Origin: Closterium sp. Naga37s-1
Lineage: Eukaryota; Streptophyta; Zygnematophyceae; Desmidiales; Closteriaceae
Length of the DNA: 64,000 bases
Reading direction: 5' to 3'
Assembly (NCBI GenBank): GCA_947471745.1
Contig: CANJKZ010000774.1
Location: 1,674,001 to 1,738,000 of the forward strand
Part shown: in pieces, positions 54,219 to 62,329 of the stretch
Numbering within the stretch: the stretch's first letter is position 1
Layout of the letters: each line of letters opens with the position of its first letter
The notes under the pieces: model-generated
Told to the model about the DNA's origin: nothing
What the model saw: only the letters and a program-made list of their open reading frames with translations
Databases searched by the model: none
Position numbers and translations under genes: made by a program

Positions 54219-56863
54219 TCAAAGGCCATGTCGCGACTCGGAAGGTTGAGATGCCAGACGTATCGGGTGGCGGCGTCGATAAAAGTGATCACATAGTTGT
54301 ATGCTCCCTACCCGTGTTCGCGGGCGTACAAGATGTCGCTGTAGACTTTCTCCAATGGTGCGTAAGCTGGCGCGCTTGGATTGTGGTGAGGGACAAACGA
54401 TTGATGAGGTAAGTCGGCTTCGGGGTAGGTAAAACATGTACCTCGGACTCGTTGAAGTTCTGTGCCGTCGGTTAGAAGTAGGGAGTCTTTGTCGAGTACT
54501 GCTACCCTGATCGTGTTGTTTAACGTTGTGTTGCTTGGGTGACCCAACCTTTCGTGCCACAGTGATTCGCTCGCGCGGTGTCCTGGTGAGCGCCTGTATA
54601 GGTCGGAGTTGGAATAAAATCATGCGGTGAGGTTGGCGCTTCTGTGAACTTCACGTGGAGTGGGAGTCAACTGCTGTGCAGGAGTTGGTGGAGTATCGTC
54701 GGTGAGAGCTGGTGCCATTGAAGGACCCGCGATTGGTGTCGTAGTTGTTGTTGCTGCTATTGATGTTGTCTCTGCTACTGCCGATGTTGTCTCTGTTGCT
54801 GCCGATGTTGTCTCTACTTGCCGAATTGTTGCTAACGCTCTTGTTCTTTCTGCTTCAGGTATGGTGTGTGAGTACCAAACTCCTTCAGGACTGAAGTCGG
54901 GGTCGAGATCTGGTGGATGTGTCCAAGATGTGAAGTTGACGATGGCGTCGCTGTCGGCGGTGCCTTGGTCTGGAACAAAGTCAAGAACGAAGACATTGTT
55001 ATTCAAGACCGCCTTGCCGATGTAGAGTCCACCTTTCCCGTGGTACAGCTTGAACTCCTGAGTGGTGCTATCTGCTTCGAAGATGAATTCCCTTCGCCAT
55101 TAGTTGAATGACGCTGATAAGTTGTAACCGAGTCCTTCAGCGATTAAGACCTTCGACATTTGCAGAATAATGTTGGTTTCTCGAGATTGAAGTTGAACTA
55201 TCCCTTATCGTCATGTGTGCAGGTTCTGGTTGTTGGCGACGGTGATTACGACTTCGCGTTGAAGTTGGTGTTCCTGTTGAACGAAGCGACACGAGGAGCA
55301 CATGTGCTGTCCGCAGCAGCTGTCCAAGAACCAAGTGTCTTTCCCGGACGGCTCGCTTTGGGCGATGGCTGCATACGTCGGGTTGGGCTCCAGTGATTCG
55401 CGGCGAGGAGTGTTCTCGTCGAGCTGTTCTTCTGGTGAGTAGTACGGTGGTGATCCGGTGATGCAGGAGTCTCTCGTTCTTTTCATGCAGCTCACGATGT
55501 TTCTTGTACCTTGTGCAAGGTTTGTCGTCGATGACGTTGAGGACTGTACTTGATTGATGGGGTGTGCTTGTGTAGAAGCCACTTGACTGCTTGAGGGTCG
55601 AAGTTGACGTTGCGACGGCGTCGACTGCTGCTGATTCGGGCAGTGTGTGCGAGGGTGTCCTGGCGTCTTGCAGAGATGGCAGAACGGTGGTACGTACTGT
55701 TGAACTTGACGTTTGTTCTGTCGATTGTTGTTGTTATTGTAACGCCGTTGAGTGTGAAACGCGAACTCTGGTGCTGACGCTCTCTTCTTGTGTTATTCTT
55801 CGTGTAGGTCCATGTCCTGCTGTTCAGCGTGAATTTCGGCGCAGAGTGCTGCTTTGGAGATCTTCCCGTGATCTCGGAGGAGTGCTCGAGTGGAGCGCCA
55901 ATGAGGACCGAGGCCAGCGATGACAACTGTCACGAAAGATTCTTCGGATATCGATCCTCCGCATCGAAGGAGTCTATCGCGCAGTCCACGACAACGGCTG
56001 ATATACTCCATCCCTTTTTCGCCGAGTTTCATTTCCACTGTTGTCAGCTGAGCCATGAGACGACTTTGATTAACACTGTCTGTTGCTTGATACAGGTTCT
56101 TCAGGTGGTCGTACGCTAGCTCGGCGGAGTTGCCGTACCCTCGATAAGACCGGATGTTCTGCTGCTCGTTTGGCGATATATTTCGTAGAAGTATCGTGTA
56201 CTCCATCGGCGATTGATATGTGTACTGCTGCTTGTCGTATTGTGTCCCATGTGTTGGGTATGGCAAGGACCCGTCGAAGAATCCAAGAATTTGCGCGCCC
56301 TCCATCATCAGCTCGAACTCGAATGACCAGGTATAGAAGTCTTTTCCGTCAAAGGGTGTCGATGTCTGCAGTTTTAGAACGTGTGCGAACTGTGATTGAA
56401 CCTGAAGCGCGTCTAGTGTCTTCTCTTGTCCAGATGAAGGCTGTTGGTGTGGCAAGAGGCTGATGGAGCCACGTTGAGGTTCGTACGGAGCAAAGGTAGG
56501 TTGCTGCTGGTTTCCGCGCGCATAGGATGAACCGTCAAGGCTCATTGGGGTAACCCTGATGTTGTTGTCCTTGTTGTGTGATTGCGCAGGTGCTGCTTGC
56601 TGATGCTGCTCGTAGAAGAACATGAAGGAGAAAAAATTCTCCATCATGCTTGGGTCGAAGCCTGTTGTTTGATTCCCGGGAGTTTCTGTAGAATCCGCAG
56701 CTGGTCTTGTTGCTGTGCCTTCCTCTGTCTGTAGGCCAGAGGCTGGAGGTGGAGTAGGAGTAGTGCCGGGAGATCCGTTGGAGGAACTCCTCTCCTTCTG
56801 AGTTGCCATGCCTTGTGCTGTTGTAGGAGTTTGAGTAGTTGATCTTGCCTTGGAGGCTCTCAT
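54219..56863 (-). pseudogene. Copia-B2 gag, protease and start of integrase
   Basis: Gag (56863 or, more likely, the internal Met at about 56809, to 55793) shows a Gln/Pro-rich N-terminus, FDGKDFYTWSFEFELMM and a UBN2-like middle (AYDHLKNLYQ, LMAQLTTVEMKLGEKGMEYISRC). After a stop comes a CCHC knuckle, CHLCKTPGHPRTHC. The protease reads TWFLDSCCGQHMCSSC (about 55340-55290), with D-S-C at the active site as in Copia-B1. GAG-pre-integrase and the first integrase block follow (CFTYPEADLPHQ, YSDILYAREHG, 54547-54308). Several stops. Confidence 0.85.
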
Positions 56864-56867
56864 ACCA

Positions 56868-57300
56868 TGTTGGGCTGAGAAAATCCCTTAGGATCTTTTT
56901 CAAGGCTAAGACTCTGAGTAGGAATGTTGTAATTGCGGAAGCGTATAATAAGGTTACTGAACCACCTGGCACTAGTGTGTGAGAGCAAGATGGATTAATT
57001 AAAGCAAAGAGATACAAGGATATATATATATATATGATTACAAGGAATACGAAGAGGTGCGGCTAAATGTTTTTGTTGTTGTGGCTCGATACAGTGACGA
57101 CTCGAGCAACTGCTCAATACCGAGTCAGTTATTTGTCCTTACTGTCGCGCTGTATTTTCTTCGAGTCAGGTCGCTGACCTTTGACATTCGCGTAACCTCC
57201 AGCTGTTACGTTTGTTGACTCGCTTGTTGCTTCACTGTAGTCTGCTTCGTTCGTGTTATTGCTTCGATACTTCAGAAGCGTCAACTATGTGTTTCCAACG
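56868..57300 (-). repeat. 5' LTR of Copia-B2
   Basis: 433 bp, TGTTGGGCTGAGAAA...GTTTCCAAC(G/A). It includes a TA microsatellite at 57020-57036. The last base is G where the other copies have A. Confidence 0.9.
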
Positions 57301-57792
57301 AATCAGAGTACACCCCAAAAAAAACTCTGAAATTTCAGAGTAAGCTCTTAAAAAAAATCTGAACTTTCAGAGTTGCGGCCTAAAAAAAATCTGAACTTTC
57401 AGAGTAGCCCATAAAAAAAGTCTGGAAAAACAGATTTTTTTATGCAAATCAGAGAAAGTTCTCTGACTTCTGGGGGTGTGGCATGGCCTCATGCATGCCC
57501 TAGTAGGCCAGGCTGCCTTGATTCTCAAGAGTGAACCAAAACAGAACTTGGGCTTGGTAGATGTGCGTACCGTATATCTGGGTTTTGGCAATACCACGTA
57601 TCGTACGGAATGTTAGGAAAAGAAGGCATAAATCACCATCTAACAGCCAGCTTTCACGTCCTTAGTGCTGCTCCACCCATTGGGCAGTGACGCCACCATC
57701 CATCTCCTAACGTATGCAAGAATCTCAATCTCCCATCCGTCTGACACACCAGTCTTCCCAATCCACCGCCACCACACCGACCAGCCTCCGCA
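57301..57792. repeat. AT-rich array and APC5 3' flank
   Basis: 57310-57440 holds about four 32-bp units of A-run plus TCTGAACTTTCAGAGT and a 9-bp spacer, matching the units at 46745-46830. At 57486-57505 is one GGCATGGCCTCATGCATGCC word. 57510-57792 should include the APC5 3' UTR; nothing else is recognised. Confidence 0.7.
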
Positions 57793-60700
57793 TCACAGCA
57801 GCAGCTCCAGCGGGCCCTGGCAGGCAGCGTTAGTACTGATAGCGCTGGTAATTTCCAGGAAGCAGCAGGCAGCAGCATCACGGTGGGCCGGCTGCTCTGC
57901 CACATGGCACAGCACTGCCTGCAGGTGGCGTGCGTCTCTTTCCCAGGCAAGCTCCTGAGGGGAAAAGGGGAGATAAGGCACGGGAGGAGTGGATTCTTGA
58001 GTCGACTGGCACAGCACTGCCTGCAGGTGACAAGCGTCCCTCTCTCGAGCGAGCTCCTGAAGAGGGGGGGGTGAGGGAAGGGAGTGAAGGGGAGCACGAG
58101 GGAGGCATGGAGGGTGAGTGTGAGGGAAATGATGAAGAGGAAGATGAGGTACATACGGGGGGGTTGAGGCGGGGGAGGGGGTTGAAACTGATGCATATGC
58201 CTTTGAAGTGAAATGTGTGTGGCTCTGACCCGGCCCACACTGAAGGGCTGTGGCTGACAGGGTGGGAGTGACGGGGTGGGACTGGGGGGTTGGGACTGGG
58301 GGGTTGGGACTGGGGGGTTGGGACTGGGGGGTTGGGACTGGGGGGTTGGGACTGGGGGGTTGGGACTGGGGGGTTGGGACTGGGGAGGCGGGTGGCACTG
58401 ACCTGCATGGTGTGGAAGCCGTTGGCTGCTTCCTCCAACAGTGGCAGCACTGCCGGCACACTGGCTGGCAACGCTGCACAGAGTGGTGGGCGGCAGGGAA
58501 GGTTGGCAGCAGGGATGGTGGGCGGCAGTGGTTACTATAAGGTTAGCACGACTCACTACAAGACGACGGAATAGAGATGCACACACGGAAGAGAATGCGT
58601 GTATGCAGGCACAGAAAAATATTTTCGAGAAGGAGAAAGGCGACAAGTGAGTGGTGAACTCACCTACAGGTGGGAGCATGGCGAGGCGGCACTGAGCAAT
58701 GAGCATGAGGGTGCGACAGCGCATGGTGAGGCCTGACTGCCCCAGCAGCACCGGCAGGCACACCCCATCCAGCAGCCACAGCGCTTGCACCACACACTCC
58801 CTGCTGCTGCTGCTCTCGCCTGCCACAGCATCACCCCCTGCACCACCGTCCCTTTTGTCATCATTCCCAGCAGCACCTTCGCCCCTAACACCACCACCAG
58901 CAGGGCTGCAAGCAGCAGGCGCCAAGGCGAGGGTGGCCTCGGCGGCAGTGAGGGTGGCGGCAGCTTGCAGCAGCAGCGCGTGCAGGCGGGCTGCCAGTGA
59001 CGTGCATGCTAGGGCGTGCGGGAGCGCGGCTGCTGGTGACCCGGCTTTCTGGTAGGCATGTCCAGGGGCATGGGCAGTGGGGGGTTGAGGAGAAAGAGGA
59101 GTGAGACGGCAGGTAAGGATGCAGTAGCAGCGAATGCAGGCGGGCTGCCAGTGTCGCACATGCTAGGGCATGTGGGAGGGCCACTGCTGGTGACCTGGCT
59201 TTCTGGTAGGCATGCGCATGGGCAGTGGGGGGTTGAGGAGAAAGAGAAGTGAGATGGCGGCTCGGATGCAGCAGGCTCACTAGGGAAGCCGTTTAAGAAC
59301 CCTTAGGTCGTATTCCTGGTTTCGTGTCATCAGCTGAAAATGTCGTCCGAAATTGTGGTAAGACACCACTGTAACAGTGCAGCTCGGGTCAACAAGCTGA
59401 ACACGTTCTCGATTTGTCTAGTCAGAAATTTAGCTGGATACCCGGAATCGCAGCTCTCATGACTGTGTGTTGAGCTCGCCTGCTCAAACTGGCGAGCGAA
59501 TACGACTGAGCACAACGTTGCACAACATTTTGAATGTAACTTTGGTCGCAAGGTGGAAATTTTCGCACTGCAGCTCCGCGAAAATAATTATGGGGTAAAA
59601 CGTGGTTTCGTCCATGATGTTCGCTGAAGCTCGCCACGTCCCGAATCGGAAGACCCGAAGCTCGAGTCGGAAAACCCACATTTCGGAAAATGAATTCGGG
59701 ATAACACGAACACCGGATGACACGAGGCCAAGAATACGCCCTTACCACCAGCAACCCCAGCATCTGCCCCACAACAGCCTGCTTGCCACCTGCCCCTTAT
59801 GAGGTACAACACTATCACACCTGGTGCCTCAGGTGCCTGATCAGCAGCCAGGTGCCTCAGGTGCCTCACCAGGTGCCTCAGGTATCTAACCAGGTGCCTC
59901 AGGTTTCTCACCAGGTGTTCCAGGTGTCTCGCCAGGTGTCTCAGGTGTCTCACCAGGTGCCTCGGGTGGCTCACTAGGTGCCTCAGGTGTCTGACTTGCA
60001 ACCAGGTGTCTCACCAGGTGCCTCAGGTGACTCCCCAGGTGCCTCAGGTGTCTCACCAGGTGTAGCTCCGCCATGAGCAGCAGGCAGCGTGCATGGTACA
60101 GCTGGCGGTTGTGGCGACAGCACGCTGTGAACAGTGCCTTGGCTGCTGATGCCGCCTGGGGGGAGGGAAAAAGGGGGGAGAGTTGTGATGAGGGTGGGGA
60201 GGACGGAATGGAAAGGGGGAAGGGAGAGGAGGGAACAATGGAAGGCTGGGAGAAGAGAAACGGCGGGGATGACAAGAGGGGAAGGAGAAGAGAGCGAGGG
60301 GGGAGAGAGGGGAACAAGCGAGGGCATTCGTGGGAAGTGTGGAAGCAAAACAATCATGGAGGGGAATATGCAGCTCTCGGAGGGCAGAAGTGGCGGGAGA
60401 TAGGCAGAGGGAAGGCAAGTGAGGGAGCGGCGCAGATGCAATCGGGCACCTGGGGAAAGCGCGAGGCAGCAATGAGGGTGTGCACGTGGCGGCATGCCGC
60501 CTCCAACTCCAAATCCACCTCCGAGCCCCCCTGCCCTCTGCCCTGCCCTGCGCCGTGCTCTTCCCCGTGCGCGAGGCCGTAGCGTGTGGCAATGGCTGCG
60601 AGCTGCTCACACACGTGCAGTGCCTGGGATGTGCGGCCGCTGGGGATAGGGAGAGGAGGGAGGGAGAGATGGGGCAATGGGGTTGGGAAAGGTGGAGAGA

Positions 60701-61377
60701 GAAGTGGTGGGTGGCAGACAGGGCAGCATGAGAGGAGGGAGAAGCGTGGAGGCGCGGAATACGGCTGTTGAAATGCAGAAGCCGTGTTGTGTGGGAAGGC
60801 AGCAGGTGAGAAAGAAATGCATAGCTGCAAGCATAGCTGCAAGCATAGCTGCAAGCATAGCTGCAAGCATAGCTGCAACACAGTGCACCTGCGGTCTGGC
60901 CTCGTGGGTGGCTTACGTGGCAAGGCAGAGGTCATGAGTCAGCTCCAGCTCAGCAATGCGGAGGGTGGGCGAGGAGGAGAGCAGCGGATGCTGCTGCAGG
61001 CGCCACAGGAGAGGAAGGGCCGCTGATGGGAAGGGGAGGGTAAGGAGGGAAGGAGGAAGAGGGGCTAAACCCTGAACAAGGGGTTAGGGAATCATGGGTG
61101 CAGTGAGGCTGGCTGGGGTGCGCTTGTGACACTTGTACCCTCCACAGCAGGTCAATCACCTCTCTTCTCAGAAAAACGAACCACCAATCCGTTCATCTCA
61201 CCGTTACCCTGCCTGGCACCACACCTGAGCACACCTGCGACCCAGCTGAGCCCACCTGAGGACTTGATCCCACCTAACCTAAGTCCACCTGAGCCCACCT
61301 GAGGCCCACCTGCGGCGCCAGAGTGTGCAGCTCTGTGTCTCAAGAGCTTGACTGCCGATGCTGCAAGGTCGTCCGCA
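57793..61377 (-). CDS. APC5: Anaphase-promoting complex subunit 5, C-terminal seven exons
   Basis: APC5 is a TPR-type scaffold subunit of the APC/C ubiquitin ligase. Minus-strand exons by GT-AG and matching phase: 61377-61310, 61022-60917, 60639-60450, 60155-60057, 59048-58664, 58473-58403, 57954-57793 (TGA at 57795-57793); about 359 aa. Helical-repeat segments are LLLMAELHLKAGSPAAALPHALACTSLAARL and LQAAATLTAAEATLALA, which match the plant APC5 pattern LAEIHKKSG...ALASI...ASATLTLAE. They are followed by ALWLLDGVCLPVLLGQSGL, MLIAQCRLAML, LPLLEEAANGFHTMQ and the ELAWERDARHL terminal repeat. The N-terminal half lies beyond the window; the intron upstream of 61377 holds a LINE-like element in the opposite orientation. 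Two exon heads have degenerate copies, and several introns start with minisatellites. Confidence 0.82.
58008..58056 (-). repeat. Tandem copy of the head of the last APC5 exon
   Basis: GAGCTCGCTCGAGAGAGGGA and so on encodes ELARERDACHLQAVLCQ behind its own CAG acceptor, 102 bp upstream of the exon that encodes ELAWERDARHLQAVLCH. The copy then diverges into a run without homology. Confidence 0.82.
58277..58390. repeat. 15-bp minisatellite after an APC5 splice donor
   Basis: About eight copies of GGGACTGGGGGGTTG on plus. On the gene strand the array (CCCAGTCCCAACCCC) starts within about 15 bp of the donor of exon 58473-58403. Confidence 0.92.
59125..59202 (-). repeat. Tandem copy of the head of the fifth APC5 exon in this window
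   Basis: Behind CTACCAG, the copy encodes KARSPAVALPHALACATLAARLHSLLL, 154 bp upstream of the exon start at 59048 (KAGSPAAALPHALACTSLAARLHALLL). The intron tail between the copies is duplicated too (TGGGCAGTGGGGGGTTGAGG at about 59070 and 59220 on plus). Confidence 0.88.
59306..59741. mobile_element. Harbinger-like MITE in an APC5 intron, TSD TTA
   Basis: A 436-bp low-GC insert. The left end reads GGTCGTATTCCTGG...TCGTGTCATC and the right end, reverse complemented, GGGCGTATTCTTGG...TCGTGTCATC. Over 26 bp, 22 positions match. TTA stands at both borders (59303-59305 and 59742-59744). A GG-start terminal inverted repeat with a TTA target is the pattern of PIF/Harbinger non-autonomous elements. 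No coding capacity. Confidence 0.75.
59815..60056. repeat. 21-bp minisatellite that repeats an APC5 splice donor
   Basis: About eleven to thirteen imperfect units of CAGGTGCCTCAGGTGTCTC on plus. On the gene strand the unit is GTGAGACACCTGAGGCACC, and the first unit is the actual 5' splice site of exon 60155-60057 (CACCTG/GTGAGA). Many units therefore recreate a donor-like CCTG/GTGAGA. Confidence 0.9.
60822..60883. repeat. 12-bp minisatellite in an APC5 intron
   Basis: Five copies of GCATAGCTGCAA on plus, about 35 bp inside the intron that starts after exon 61022-60917. Confidence 0.9.
61216..61309. repeat. Degenerate repeat of donor-like CAGGTGGG words
   Basis: On the gene strand, the donor of exon 61377-61310 (CGCAG/GTGGGC) is followed by CTCAGGTGGG, CTCAGGTGGA, TTAGGTGGG, CTCAGGTGGG and CGCAGGTGTG at about 11-20 bp spacing. 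This parallels the array at 59815-60056. Confidence 0.7.
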
Positions 61378-61379
61378 CT

Positions 61380-62329
61380 GCCGGAAGCAAGAGAGAGCGA
61401 GAGAAAGCGAGAGAGTGGGGGGAGCGTTGCAGAGAGTGAGGGTGTGTCGGGTGTGACGAATGGTACTTCAACGCTGAGGGGAGAGGAGATAAGTCAATGT
61501 GTGAGACGCATCGAAGCAGAGCAACTGGAGGGAGAGAGAGAGAACTGGGCCCACGGGTCCCCGCCACCCGCGCCAACAAATCCAGTCCCCGCAGGCACCG
61601 GACGAGCTGAGCGCGCCGGGGATCCCACAGGATTATGGGGCAGGAGCGCGGCGAGAGGAGCGACTGGACCAGCGGGAGGAGCAGATTGCGAGGACGACCC
61701 CGCATGGGAGCGGTGGAGAGCTTTCTCCACACCGTCCAATTTCTTCAGGACTCGCTCCATCGCGGAAGGCGCTGGACGCGCAGCCCCGCCGCGACCGTGA
61801 CCCCCCCGTCGCCCACGATGCGCACGTCCACTCGCGCTCGAACGCACAGGCGACTGTGGGCGAGACAGGCCCCGCTGACGCTGGCGGTCAGGGGAACGCT
61901 CCGTGCGACGAGGAGAATAGAGCCGCTGGCGTTTCGCAAGAGGGGGAGAACGTGGTGCCAAGGACCGACGCATGGCGAGCAGGCGATCGCGGACGAGAGG
62001 AGCGGGGAGCGGGAGAACGGTGGCGATACGAGCGGTGGTCACGGGAACGGCTCCGTGACACCTTGCGTCGAGGCGATCGAGGAGACCGCGGTGATCGCGG
62101 AGACCGCAGCGGGCGCGAGTCAGCGCGACGATCGTCGCGGCGGCTCTCCCGCTTACCGTCGCGGGCCGCCGGCGAGCGATGGCGAGGCGAATGCTCCTGG
62201 TGCGCCACAGCCTCTGCGCCGGAGCGCGCGACGGACCCTGCACGCGCAGGCTCCCCCAGAGGCAAGGATCCGCCTCCGAGCAGACCCAGATCCCGACGCT
62301 GATCCTCAAAGCGCCGACAGATCTCGTCC
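61380..62329. other. 5' part of the LINE-like insert, coding strand unclear
   Basis: A GC-rich stretch upstream of the RT frame. It is open on both strands: plus 61635-62765 (376 codons, Arg/Gly-rich) and minus 62621-61494 (375 codons, RS-rich, with MERVLKKLDGVEKALHR and GGDPWAQFSLS). Either could be an ORF1/gag-like protein. The minus-strand one has a short heptad-like helix and would imply a second element head to head. I cannot decide between them. Confidence 0.35.

Larger units (their letters stand above)
51409..57300 (-). mobile_element. Copia-B2: copia element, 3' LTR truncated
   Basis: The 5' LTR is 56868-57300 and the 3' LTR is 51409-51670, lacking the 173 bp that should lie at its left end. 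On the minus strand, PBS TGGTATGAGAGCC is next to the 5' LTR. The C-to-G change from TGGTATCAGAGC creates an ATG (56863) in frame with gag. The polypurine tract AAAGGGGAG precedes the 3' LTR. Gag, protease, integrase, RT and RNase H are all recognisable but scattered with stops. The joint with Copia-C2 at 51408/51409 is a deletion junction. Confidence 0.92.
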
